From the NCBI GenBank assembly GCA_022414725.1, contig CM039462.1:39963668-40027667 (forward strand): DNA of 64,000 nt, given 5' to 3'. Shown here one piece after another: positions 11,674-25,537 of the stretch. A program made the position numbers and the translations under genes. Origin of the DNA: Microglena sp. YARC. Lineage: Eukaryota; Chlorophyta; Chlorophyceae; Chlamydomonadales; Chlamydomonadaceae. Position 1 is the stretch's first letter. Each line of letters begins with the position of its first letter. The notes beneath the pieces are model-generated. The model was not told the origin of the DNA, searched no databases, and saw nothing but the letters and a program-made list of their open reading frames with translations.

Positions 11674-13054
11674 TACATGCATGGGGGTGGTTGGTAATGG
11701 TGTTGCGTGTACATTTGTGTTGTGGCCATCTGCCACTCAACTGTCAGTGTGATGGTGATGATCATGGAAACAGTGCACGATGACAAGCCACCTAATGTGA
11801 ATGGGGATGGAAATTGAGTGGGTGGGTGACCCCGGGGTGACTCTCCAAAAGTCATTTCATTGGGGGTCGTGGGGAGGGAGGAGGCCTGCTGTCGGTACGA
11901 CGGGCACACTGCCCTAGTCTACCCGATGGCTACCCTCAGCCCCCGGACGAACCCGGCGTACCCTAAGACGGGCGGGGGCCCCCGCAGGGGCTGGCCTCGG
12001 GAACTGAAGGTGCCGACCGACGAGTACAGTACGGGTTTTAGCCTTTTAGTAATCACCGACCCTGGGTGTATTCCGAAGACCATGGAACTTGGGAAGGCTG
12101 GAGAGATGTAACTAAGTTCAAGTATGTTTCCGAGAAGTTGTGTCTGGTATTTCGAGAAAGGGGGCTGGGCTGACAGGTATGCTCCGGTGAGTTCTGCCTG
12201 GTATATTCCCCGAATGAAATGATGTCTAGTATTGCGATAAGGGGTCGGGGATTTCTGGTGGATTCCCCGAGAAGTTTTGACTGGTGTTTGGAGAAGGGGT
12301 CGGGGATGTCTGGTATATTCCCCGATAATTAATGCCTGGTATTCCGAGGAGGGGCCTGGTATGTCCAGGAGGGAGGTGGCACGACCACACGAGAAGTCAG
12401 GAGAGAGGGAGAGGAAGAGGCCTAACCAAGGTCAGCGCCCAACTTTATTCGATTAGACGGCTGACATGAACTTAAAAGTTAGGCTTTAGCACGAGGATGG
12501 ATGCAGCACTTCTTAATCATACACCAATCATAGTTAATAGTATACATGTAGGTAAAACACACATCTAAATTCAAAATGGCAGAACCCTGTCACCATCATT
12601 AATTGTCTGATTCACCATATGTGATGATGCAGAAATAAACCATCTACAAGAATAGTCTATAGTACGACATAGTAATACATAATGCTAATCAACAGCAACA
12701 TCATTTCACCAGAATAATCTCAGCACGAAATTAACAAAACAATAAGAAGTAATTTATTCTGCGGACGTTTAGACGGCAAATTGTCCCAGTGGTATTCAGC
12801 ACACTGCATTGCTGGCGTATAGAACGTTGTAACAATTCTTCTTCTTCTTCTTCTTAACAAGGCAATAACTGGTTAGCCGACCTGGCCAGCTATAGACACA
12901 ACCATTGGAATCCACTCATAGCTTGGAGATCTGCTACTGTAAGCAGGGGGGTGTTATGCTTTGGGAGCTGCCAAGAAGCTGCAAAATGAAATAAGCTGGA
13001 CATGTCAATCAGCTGCAAACGTCAATTAGTTGAAAATGACTGAGCAGCAGAGTG
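11672..13054. other. 3' flank of the GTPBP1-type gene; minisatellite
   Basis: No coding exon can be supported here. Between about 12130 and 12390 there is a degenerate minisatellite built on tattccccga, gaagtt, ctggtat and aggggtcgggga. A short cttcttcttcttctt run lies at 12838. The segment just below 13055 should hold the 3' UTR of the minus-strand GTPase gene. Confidence 0.4.
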
Positions 13055-16000
13055 TCATGCTTCATTTCCTACATGGGCAGTTCCTACGTGACCAGGTTCT
13101 CCAGGCTGAGGCGGGTACTGATGGTCAGTGCCCACGATAATTCCAATGCCCTTGGTTCGGCCCTCGCGGAAGACGAATCTTGTGTTTGGTGTGATGTACT
13201 CCGGGCGCTGCAGAAACCTGGGAGCAGGAAGTTACAGCTGCAATAAGCATACAAAAGGAAGAGTGTCTCCTTCCTTTAGACATTTATTTACAATTTAATT
13301 GGTAATTATAACGTTTCTGTTAGTTATTCAAGACCCATTACAGCGTACTTGTTACTGGGTTGAAGTTTTTCTTTTTTAAGTGCTGCAGCTTTAATGAAAT
13401 AATTCAGGTTCAGCTTTGCGAGAGCGCCAATGTTGAGCAGCAAAACCAACATGCACGAGGAGCCAAAGCAGCTCATACCTATGGACATGAAGAAGACTCA
13501 TGAGTATAGAATGGACAATTTCCTGGATCCTGCTCCTCAACCACTTTCCTGGATCCTACTACTCAACCTCCTCAACCACTTCCCCGAATCCCACTACTCA
13601 ACCTCCTCAACTTACTCCCCTTCCTGCTCAATCACCAGGACCCTACCACTACCAGGACTCTCACCAGGACCACCACCACCAGAGCAGCAGGCATAACCGA
13701 GGCTCACCTGAAGCGGACGCAAGCACGGTCACCAGATCTTAGTGTCTCGCAATCCATCGCGACCACCCGGGCAGCTTGGCGAATGATCTCACAATGAATG
13801 ACAGCCTGCAAGTGGGACAGGTGGATGGTGGTGGATATCAATAATTCACTCACTGTAGAAGTTGACAGCTCTCACTATTTTATTCTCTGTGGACAGCAAA
13901 GCACGCCAACTACTGTGGACAGCAAAGCACGCCAACTTCTACATCATTCTCTGTGGACAGCAAAGCACGCCTGACTACCCTGTGCACTGCATGGGTTGCT
14001 GGCTGTGAGCGTTTGGTGCGGTGCCTTGTACCACTGTCCCGCACTATACGCCGCTTAGGGTTGAACTGGTGACACAAGTGGAAAAATAGCGCCTGGAGGG
14101 GCGTGGTGTTAAGGGGACCCTCCCGTTCGCCGCAGCTGGGGGAATTCACATCGGAAGAATGCGAATGTGCTACACGAATGTAAAGAGGGAAATGAGCAGC
14201 GAGACAGTAACATCGAATGTTCGAATGTTGGTTGACACCAAACCTGTTTTCTATCTCCTATATCCCTTGAATTTCCCTTGACCCTACCTCCATGCCTCCC
14301 CCATCCCTCTGCCCCCCCCCCCCCCCCCGCCTTAACTATCCTTAACCCGTCTTAACTATCTATGATTTCTATGCTTATATAGCAGGGTCCAGACCCAGCT
14401 CGGCAGGGTCTATCCCGTTTCGACGAATAGCTCAGTGGGAGAGCTCATTAAAATGACAAAGGTTCAAATCTTTACGGGTGCAATTTATTGTCCGCCGTCT
14501 CTGTCAACTGCTATGGTACGTTTGTCCAGGTAGCAGCTCGTTCCCTACCGCCGAAAGACGGGGCTCCCTTAATACCATTTCCCCACCAGGCGTTATCATT
14601 ACATTTAAGCAGCTTGTTCCCTACTGCCGTAAGACGGGGCTCCCTTAATACCACGCCCTACCAGACGTTATCAATTTTTCAACAGCGGAGACTGGAAAAA
14701 TTGGGCACACGCACTCATGTCCTCACCTGGTAGCGGGGCTGGATAGTTGTGGTGGTGGTGTGATGCTGGTGGTGTAGTGGTGGTCAGGGTGGGTGGGTCA
14801 GTGAAAGCAGGTGGCAGGCAGGGATTGTGTCCTCACCTGGTAGCGGGGTTGGATAGTCGTGGAGTGCGTGAGGATGGCAATATCGGCGTCGAATTCCCAG
14901 CTGGACTTGGGCTTAGCGCGCTCATCCACCATGACCATGCCCTTCCTGACCTGGGGGGTGGGGGGGAGGTGATGGTGGGCAGGGGTGGGGGGTGGTGGGG
15001 AGGAGGTGAGAGTGGAGAGGGGAGGGGTGGTGGTGGGGGTGAGAGTGGAGAGAAGGGGGTGGGGGGTGGGGGGAGGTGAGAGGTGAGAGGGGGTGGTGGT
15101 GGGGTAAAACATACAAGCTTATTTCTGGGCAGTGCTAGGGATCTAAGTTGAAATTTTCAAAAACAGAAATCTACAGTGGAAGGAGACGAGAGATTGAGAC
15201 GGATGATAACAAAAAGCCCTTCCCTGCCGGTCCAAGGGTACCTACTTGTTCATTCGTGATCGGGGGACTTCACAAGACAACAATCACTATCACAAACAAA
15301 CTGTTCCAATCACAAACGAGCCCTGCCAATCACATATATAACATATTGAGTTTAGGGCTAGCGAAAGAAAGACACACATTTTCAAGCGAAAGGTCTACCG
15401 GAAAAAAAATTAAAAATCATCCTGACTTGGCTGCGCTTCACTTTCTCGAGGGCCAGCGTCTGTCTGCCCGGCCGCAACCTGGCTGACTGGGAGACGCTTG
15501 ACAAATGAGCTCCGCCAATCACAAACTAACTCTCCCGATCATTTATAATATTATGAGTTTCGGGCTAGCGTAGGGAGACACACCATAAGGTTCTAAAAAA
15601 AAAAGAAAAAAAGCATTAGGTCCATTTCCAAAACAAATCCTGACCTGGCTGCGCTTTACTTTCTTGAGGGCCAGGGCGGCTGTCTGTCCGGCCGCAACCT
15701 GGCTGACTGGGAGACGCTTGTAGTGGATTGACTTGATGGACACTGCCTTGAAGCTGCCATCGCCAATGTCAGGGCCTGCCGTTGGTAGGCAGGGTGGATG
15801 GGTCAGTGAAAGCAGTGGACAGGGTGGATGGGTCAGTGAAAGCAGTGGACAGGGTGGATGGGTCAGTGAAAGCAGTGGACATGGTTGTGGGTGGTTGGCT
15901 TGAAGGGTGCACATAGGTGGTTGTGGGTGGTTTGCTTGAAGGGCGCACATACCGATGAGAAAATGGGTGCTTGGTTGTGGGTGGTGGTCTTGAAGAGTGC

Positions 16001-19000
16001 ATGTACCAATGATGCGGTGGTTGTGAGCGGTTTGCTTCAAGGGCGCACATACCAATGAGGTTGTTAGTTGTGGTTGGGTGTCTTGAAAGGCCCATGTACC
16101 AATAAGGTGGTTGTGGGTATTTGTCTTCAAGGGCGAACGTACCAATGAGAAGGTGGTTGTGGGTGGTTGTCTTGAAGTGTGCATGTACCAATGAGAAGGT
16201 GGTTGTGGGCGGTTTGCTTCAAGGGCGCACATACCAATGAGGTTGTTAGTTGTGGTTGGTTGTCTTGAAAGGCCCATGTACCAATAATAAGGTGGTTATG
16301 GGTATTTGTCTTCAAGGGCGAACGTACCAATGAGAAGGTGGTTGTGGGTGGTTGTGGTTGTCTTGAAGTGTGCATGTACCAATGAGAAGGTGGTTGTGGG
16401 CGGTTTGCTTCAAGGGCGCACATACCAATGAGGTTGTTAGTTGTGGTTGTCTTGAAGGGCGCATGTGCCAATGAGAAGGTGGTTGTGGGCGGTTTGCTTC
16501 AAGGGCGCACATGCCAATGAGGTTGTTAGTTGTGGTTGGGTGTCTTGAAAGGCCCATGTACCAATAAGGTGGTTGTGGGTATTTGTCTTCAAGGGCGAAC
16601 GTACCAATGAGACGGTGGTTGTGGGTGGTTGTGGTTGTCTTGAAGTGTGCATGTACCAATGAGAAGGTGGTTGTGGGCGGTTTGCTTCAAGGGCGCACAT
16701 ACCAATGAGGTTGTTAGTTGTGGTTGTCTTGAAGGGCGCATGTGCCAATGAGAAGGTGGTTGTGGGCGGTTTGCTTCAAGGGCGCACATGCCAATGAGGT
16801 TGTTAGTTGTGGTTGGGTGTCTTGAAAGGCCCATGTACCAATAAGGTGGTTGTGGGTATTTGTCTTCAAGGGCGAACGTACCAATGAGAAGGTGGTTGTG
16901 GGTGGTTGTGGTTGTCTTGAAGTGTGCATGTACCAATGAGAAGGTGGTTGTGGGCGGTTTGCTTCAAGGGCGCACATACCAATGAGGTTGTTAGTTGTGG
17001 TTGGTTGTCTTGAAAGGCCCATGTACCAATAATAAGGTGGTTATGGGTATTTGTCTTCAAGGGCGAACGTACCAATGAGAAGGTGGTTGTGGGTGGTTGT
17101 GGTTGTCTTGAAGTGTGCATGAACCAATGAGAAGGTGGTTGTGGGCGGTTTGCTTCAAGGGCGCACATACCAATGAGGTTGTTAGTTGTGGTTGTCTTGA
17201 AGGGCGCATGTGCCAATGAGAAGGTGGTTGTGGGCGGTTTGCTTCAAGGGCGCACATACCAATGAGGTTGTTAGTTGTGGTTGGGTGTCTTGAAAGGCCC
17301 ATGTACCAATAAGGCGGTTGTGGGTATTTGTCTTCAAGGGCGAACGTACCAATGAGAAGGTGGTTGTGGGTGGTTGTGGTTGTCTTGAAGTGTGCATGTA
17401 CCAATGAGAAGGTGGTTGTGGGCGGTTTGCTTCAAGGACGCACATACCAATGAGGTTGTTAGTTGTGGTTGGTTGTCTTGAAAGGCCCATGTACCAATAA
17501 TAAGGTGGTTATGGGTATTTGTCTTCAAGGGCGAACGTACCAATGAGAAGGTGGTTGTGGGTGGTTGTGGTTGTCTTGAAGTGTGCATGTACCAATGAGA
17601 AGGTGGTTGTGGGTATTTGTCTTCAAGGGCGCACATACCAATGAGGTTGTTAGTTGTGGTTGTCTTGAAGGGCGCATGTACCAATGAGAAGGTGGTTGTG
17701 GGCGGTTTGCTTCAAGGGCGCACATACCAATGAGGTTGTTAGTTGTGGTTGTCTTGAAGTGTGCATGTACCAATGAGAAGGTGGTTGTGGGCGGTTTGCT
17801 TCAAGGGCGCACATACCAATGCGTTGGTTGGTTGTGGTTGTCTTGAAGGGCGCATGTACCAATGCGAAGGTGGTTGTGGGCGGTTTGCTTCAAGGGCGCA
17901 CATACCAATGAGGTGGTTGTTTGTGGATGGTTGTGGTTGGTTGGCTTGAAGGGCCCATGACTTGTACCAATGCGAAGGTGGTTGTGGGTGGTTGGATTCA
18001 AGGTGAACGTACCAATAAGAAGGTTGCAGTTTTGTGTGATCACTCCTTTCTTCACCGTGCCTGCCACAACAGTGCCAACTCCAGGGACACCAAATGTCTC
18101 GTCGATGACAAACTCAGGTAATTCTCCAAGCTTTTCAAACCATCGCTGGCGCTGAGGCATGAGGTTGTAGAACATGCGAACCAGATCCATACCTTCACCT
18201 GGGGGGTTGAATGGGTGCGTGGGTGAGTAACGTGGGTGGCTGAAACCCGTGGGTGAGTGAGTGACTTGGCAGGAAAGGCGCTTAAAAAACCATAACGCAG
18301 TTAAAAAAGGCAAGGCAAGACAGAAAAAGGCAAGCCATGGAAGGCAACATTAAAAAACCACACTTAAAAACAGGAAAGGCAGTCTGAACAAATCCCATTA
18401 CCTATTACATCCAAGGTGGGAACACAGGGGGCCAGGGAGTTTTTTTTGTTTAATTGCCTTTTCTGTTTCAAGGTTGCGCAAGTCTGTTTTGACACGTTAC
18501 AATGTAAATGAAGTTGTGAACGAGCACTCCCCGTACCTGCTACAGCCAAGGTTGAGAAACACAAAGGCCAGGGGTCGCAAAATAGACTTCAGGGGACTGA
18601 CCCAACCTTATAAAAGGACTGGCAGTTAAAACAAACAAGCACTCCCGGTACCTGTTACAGCCAAGGTGAGAACTGAGGAACACAGGAACACTTACCCAAC
18701 CTTACAACAGGACTGGTAATTAAAACACACAAGCACTCCCTGCACCTGTTACAGCTGAGTTGAGGAACGAAGATGCACTTAACCAACCTTACAACATGAC
18801 TGGCAGTTAAAACAAACAAGCACTCCCTTCACCTGTTATAGCCGAGTCCGGGCCATTATATAGCCTGAGTTAGCTGTAACAGGTACGGGGAGTGCTTGTT
18901 CACCACTTCATTTGCGTTGGGACGTGTCAAAACGGACTTGCCTAGTTGCCGAGACACACCTAGAAACCAACCTGTAACGTTTCAAAACGGATTTGTCTAG

Positions 19001-22000
19001 TTGACAAGTCGCACCTAGAACCCAGCCTTACAAACAGGAAAGGCAGTTCAACAAACAGAAAACACTCAATGTACCTGCCACAGCCAATCCAGGAACACAA
19101 GGGCCTGGGAGTCGGGATAAACCTTAAAATTGATATTATGACAGTAGAATGAGGAATGTTCTACAGGGCTCAAAAACACAACCTTACAAACAGGAAAGGC
19201 AGTTAACAAAAACATATTTTTACCTGTTACAGCCGAGGTGAGGAAGACAGGGGCCAGGGAGTCGGTGTTCATGTTACGAGCACACAGCAGGACTTCGTCA
19301 GCAGTCCTGGAAGAAGAAAAAGGCGACAATGCGAATGGAGGTGTGAATGCGGGTGAGAAGCCAAAATAGGCATATAGGACAATGCACACAGCAGGTCGGT
19401 GAGATGTGCAAAATGAGCCTAATAAAGACACGTGGTTCCTGAGGTGCTCCCGTTGATAAGACCTGTCACAGTCATCTGCTGCTTAGCCCGTTTCAGTGAT
19501 ACGATTGGTCTAGTGGTACACCAAATCGCTTTAACGAAGCAGGGTCCGGGGTTTAATTCCCCCTACGATCACCCTGAGCGTTGCAGGTCGTTGCCAACCG
19601 CTATGGTAGCTTGTCCAGTCGAGGTGGTAGACCATTCTCTGCCTGCGTACGACGGGTTTCCTTAATACCGCGCCCCACCAGGCGTTATCATTACATCTGC
19701 TGCTTATGGTGTACCGTTACATACATGCATACTTCGATTGCACCGTGTTTGTGCTCTGACTATAGAATACATATGAATGGGCAGAACAATACACAGTGAG
19801 CAGTGCAACGTGAGCCTAACACAGACCGGTTGTTCCTGTGGTGCTTGTGTTGGGAAGACCTTGCCTAAGTCTTGCACATACATTTGAACGGGCAGAACAA
19901 TATACGGTGAGCAGTGAAACGTGAGCCTAAACAAAAAACAGTTATATACATACATTCTAATGGGTAGAACAATACACGGTGGGCAGAGCGACGTGATCCT
20001 AACAAGTAAGAGTTGTTCCTGTGGACAAGAGCGTAATATAGAGAAGAAACACCTGGAGGGGCGTGGTGTTAAAGGGACTCTCCCGTACGCCGCAGCTGGG
20101 GAAAGTCACCACCAAAGAGCTACAAATACATACCTGACAAGGAAAGACTGGACTCATTTTTTGTGCATCAAATTCTTAAAAATAAAGCCAACCTACATTG
20201 CATGCATATACATACCTGACAAGGAAAGGCTTCTTGCGAACTCCAGGCTTCTTCAAAATATTCGCAAGAGTCTGTAAGAAGACAAAGAGAGACAGTTAGC
20301 TTTTTCAAGTCAGTGCTTTTTCTTTTTAAGCCCCTCATGTCACGGTTGGGCAAGTCCCTTGAGCCTACTTGGCCTAACCCTGGACTGTAGCAACATACAA
20401 ACAGTTGGCACCTCCCTCCTCCACCATCACACGTTCAGCAAACTGCGGCCTACCACCCTCCCTCGCACACCCCTCCCCCTTCTCCCTCTCCAATATACAC
20501 AGTTGCCACCTCCCTCCACCACCGACCCCACTTGGAGCAATATGTGCTCCACATGCCTCCCTCGTACACCCCTCCCCCTTCCCTTCTCCCTAAAACGCAG
20601 ACAGCAACACCCTCCAACACCACACCTTCAGCAATCTGTGCTCCACCACGGTCCCTCTAACACCCCTCCCCCTCCCTTTCTCCATTTCCCCGAAACACAG
20701 GATGTACCCCCTCCCCTCCCAAATCTTCCATACACACAGCCGGCACCTCCCTACTCCACCTACCCAACCTCCAGCAATCTCCCTCACTCAACCCCCCGCC
20801 ACTTTGACTTTTTCTTCTTTTAGTTGTTAAAGGATTTTCACCCCAGGAGGTGGGACTACATACACAAACCAGCAACACCGAGGATTCAGTCTGACTGACC
20901 TGTACAGTCTGCTTCAGGATGTGCTCCGGGCAGATGTCAACCTTGGTGATGACGAAGAACGCTGGAACCTAGGGGCAGATAGGTAGGTATGTGTGTCAGG
21001 AAAATGCTGATTAGGGCTGTTTAGCTAGTGAGTCAGTTGAGTATTTGTGTACTTCTACACCTAGCATAGATGTACATCAGAGCTCATCTAGCATGGATGT
21101 AAACCAAGTGCACACCTAGCATGGACGTACATCTATGCACAAGTGTACAAACTGGGGAAGTCACACTTGATTCCAGCACATTATTACGTTGTCTTAGGCA
21201 GGAAAGTGTTGTCCCAAGACACAAGTCTACACCACAACTTAAAAAGGGGCCTTCCAATCCAAAACAATCAACTGACGGGACGACTTTATAACACAGTCTG
21301 ATTTGCTGGGGTGGTGAGTGGGTGTTGGGGGGGCTGGTTGGAAGCTGGGATGTGTGTGTGTGTGTGTGAGGGGGGGGGGGGGGGGGTAAGTACTGTTAAG
21401 CAATGGCGCACCTTCAGAGCCAGAGCCACACCCAGATGCTCCTTGCACATGCCGACAACTCCCATGTTGGCTCCGACAATAAGGCAGGCGTAGTCAGGCA
21501 GGTGACCTACGCGGATGGCAATAAATAAATTAATACATCAATCAAGTAAGCCAAGCAAATCAAGCAAGCAAACTAAACAAATCACTTAAAGGCACGAATG
21601 TAGTTTGGGGAAGGAATGGAGGGCAGTACACTCCAGGTGTACCAACTCTACACAAGCTTGAACATGACTTTTGAACTTAAGGAACAGGTGTCTTACGTAC
21701 ACCATGAAGCTCCTAGTATCCTTTGGGGGTGCTGCAAGCAGTGTTTTTGGCGGAGCCCCCACGGTTACCCATTTGTCCGTTTGACCGACCGACCATCTGA
21801 CCGAGACAAAGCCTGACACGTCAGCCAACAGTCTCGTAACTAACTCGCTTCCGTTTCCACCTGCCACTCCGTCGAGAACACCCTCCCCATTTGTTAGCGT
21901 CGCTTGCGACGCTGAACAGAACTTGTTGCCTCAAATAAGCAACCTCAAAATGTGGAGACGTAGCACCCCCAAAACACCAATACACATAATGTAGCACTTC

Positions 22001-25000
22001 ATTACAAGCGTGGGCTTCAACTCACACACCTGCGAGGCCGTAAGCAGTGGTCCTTTGTCGATGTAAGCTTTGGTCCTGAAGTTCTTCTCACAACCCATCT
22101 CAACATAAACTTACACACCGGCGAGGCTGTAAGCAGTTTTCCTTAAGTACTCTTCACAACCCATCTCTACACGATTGCATACACCTGTGAGGCTGTAAGC
22201 AGTGTCCCTGAAGTACTCTTCATGACCCATCTCTACACAAACAAACACACCTGTGAGGCCGTAAGCAGTGGTCCTGAAGTACTCTTCACCACCCATGTCT
22301 ACACATACGTACAAACGTACACTCGTGATTCCGCACGCAGTGGTCCTGAAATACTTTGCATACTACTTGGGCAATGCAGAGCTGCATGATACAATACAAT
22401 TACAATATCGCACTTGTCCCCAGGGTCAGTGTTTTTATTTCAGATTTCTGTAGTCCAGGTTGAGTAGCTACTTGGGCTACTCAGCCCTGATTTCAGGATA
22501 GTTGCGTAGCCATCTCATGGCCGAGTGCTAAGCGCGGAGCCTGAGGGTTCGGGGGGCAGCGCGTTCCGTTATCGGGGGCTCTGGGGGGTGTAGCATTCGA
22601 TGGAATGGCGACGCGTCATCGAAAAAATAAACACTGCCCAGGGTACTACATACTACCAACAACCCATCTCTACACAAACAAACACACCTGTGAGGCTGTA
22701 AGCAGTGGTCCTGAAGTACTCTTCACCACCCATGCCTACACAAACAAACACACATGTGAGGCCGTACTCAGTGGTCCTGAGGTACTCTTCACCACCCATG
22801 TCTACACAAACGTACAATACAGAGCTGCAAGATACAATACAATTACAATATTGCACTTGTCCCCAGGGTACTACATACCGCCAACGACCTATCTCTACAC
22901 AAACGTACGCACCTGTGAGACCGTAAGCAGTGGTCCTGAAGTACTTCTCATGCCCGGCAAGGTCCACCAGAGTGATGATCTTGGAAGCACGTGAGATGTA
23001 GTCACCGCAGGTTTGCGTCCTGGATCACAACAGTGAAGAGGGTTAGACACGCATGCTTATACAGGATGCCAGAAGTTCAACAATGTCTAACAGAGTCTTG
23101 GGATAACTGGAGATGGCATCTACAAGTTTGCGTCCTGGATCACAGAAGTTAAGGACGCTTACTGTACATAATTGTGTTATACTGGATGCTAGCAGTTCGA
23201 GGAAGGTAAAGCAGAGTGATGAGCTTGGATCATGAAGTTGAAATGTAGTCACCACAGGTTTGCGTCCTGGACCACACAGAAGTGGAGGAGGTTAGACAAG
23301 GATGCTTATGCAGGATACTAGCAGTTCAAGCAAGGTTAAACAGAGCGATGATCTTGGGATAACTTGAAATGTCATCTACATGCTTGCGTCCTGGACCACA
23401 CAAGTGAAGGAGGTTAGACATGCATGCTTGTACAGAATGCCAGCAGTTCAAGCAGGGTCAAGCAGAGTGATGATCTTGGAAGCACGTGGAATGTGATCAC
23501 CACAGGTTTGCGTCCTGGATCAAACAAATGAATTGCTTATTCTGGTTTTGCAGCAATGGTTAGAAAATTCAGTTTGACGGCTGAAGATCCCAGAAGTAGA
23601 CAATGTGCCCCTGGACAGGAATTTTACAAATGTAAAGGAGATTAGATAAGGATTCCGAGACAGGATGCCAGAAGCCCAAGCTGAGCTGATGCTCCAGGGG
23701 TTAGTCTGATGTCAGTCTTTTTTATATCAGATTTCTCTAGGCAAGGTTGTGTAGCTGGTTGGGCTACTCAAGCCTGCTTTCAGAAAAGTTGAGTAGCCAC
23801 CGGATTTTCGTAGTGCACCCCTTTCAGTTCGGCCGGGGGGGGGGGGGGGGGGGGGGGCAGATTTAGGGGTCTTAAGGGAAACATGCAGACTCTGAGGATG
23901 GTTAAACATCGAAACGCATCACGACTTGCAACAGCTTGCAAATTTATCCCCAGGAGTTGGTCTGATGATGGTTTCAGCATAAATCACGAAGGATGCAATT
24001 GGTCAAAAGCTGATTCCCTCCTTCAAAATCAAACATTACACGTTCAGGTACGTAACGTAGATGGAAGCCAATACCACCAAAATGCATCACGACTTGTAAC
24101 AGCTTGCACATTTCTCTCCCATGTCCCTCTAAACAAAAGTGTCAAGGCACATACCTTGTTGGCCAATATAAAGAGTGCACTTAATGTAGCACTTGGCCTA
24201 CAAGTAGCACCTTCAAGAAACCACTGGTTCACAACCTCACAAGGCCCCAAGGTGAACCTGCTGCAGGTTCACCACTTGGCTTACCCGGAAGCTCTATCAT
24301 TCAGAACCTTTCCAGTGCTGTCAAGACACATTTATTACTGGCCGATATAAGCTGTGCACTTAGTGTAGCACTTGGCCTACAAGTAGCACCTTCAAGCAAC
24401 CCCTGGTCCACACACTCACAGACCCTCACCCCAAGGTCAGCCCGCCGCCTGTTCTATGCTGGTCTTACCTGAAGGCTTCATCATTCAGGACCTTTCCAGT
24501 GCTGTCAAGACACATATCATGCTGTCCAATGGAAGCTGTGCACCTACTGAAGCACGTGGCCAATATGAGCTGTGTACTTGATGTAGCACTGGCTGATAAA
24601 ATAACTCCCTGGTTCACACCCTCACACAGTCCCAAGGTCAACCTGCCGCTTGTTCATCACTTGGCTTACCCGGAAGCTCCGTCATTCGGGACCTTTCCAG
24701 TGCTGTCAAGGCACAGATCATGCTGGCCGATATAAGATGTGCACTTAATGTAGCACTTGGCCTGCAAGTAGCACCTTCAAGAAACCACTGGTTCATACAC
24801 TCACAGGGCCCCAAGGTCAATCTGCTGCAGGTTCGATGCTTGGCTCACCTGAAGGCTCCATCATTCAGGACCTTTCCAGTGCTGTCAAGACACAGATTAT
24901 GCTGGCCGATAGAAGACGTGCGTCCAGTGCTCTCTTCGTGACTATGCTTGAACACCTGCAGACAATAATTACAACAGACCATCAATACCATGAAAGTCAG

Positions 25001-25497
25001 ACAGTGTATTGCCAAGCAGATTATGCTGGCCGATAGAAGACGTGCGTCCAGTGCTTTCTTCATGACTATGCTTGAACACCTGCGGACAATAATAACGACA
25101 TCCCATCAATGCCATGACAGTTAGCCAGTGCATTGCCAAGCAGGTTATGCTGGCCGATAGAAGATGTGCGTCCAGTGCTCTCTTTTGTGACGTGGCTTGA
25201 ACACATGTGGAGCATAGACACAAATTAAATCTGACAGACAACAATAACATCCCATCAATACCACGACCGTCAGACAGAGTCAATTGAAGATGTGCGTCCG
25301 GTGCACTCTTTGTGACTATACTTGAAAACCTGTGGATGAAAATAACAACAGCCCATCAATACCATGACAGTCAGCCAGAGCGTAGTCTAGCAGATTATGC
25401 TGGACGATAGAAGACACGCACCCAGTACTCTCTCCATGGCTATGCTTGAGCGCATGCGGAGCCATGTTTCGTTTTTTCTGCCAAGGTTGAAATCGAG

Positions 25498-25537
<40 letters not shown>

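Noticed and set aside
15543..17862. His/Thr/Asn-rich minus-strand frames of 100-240 codons
   Set aside because: They are readings of the intronic tandem array between GTPBP1 exons 12 and 13.
19500..19572. tRNA-Val(AAC) gene
   Set aside because: A and B boxes are present, but the acceptor stem pairs poorly and a SINE body and tail follow directly.
20359..20823. 154-codon proline-rich plus-strand frame
   Set aside because: It is a low-complexity CT/CA-rich intron segment opposite the GTPBP1 gene, with repeated ctccctcgcacacccctcc blocks.
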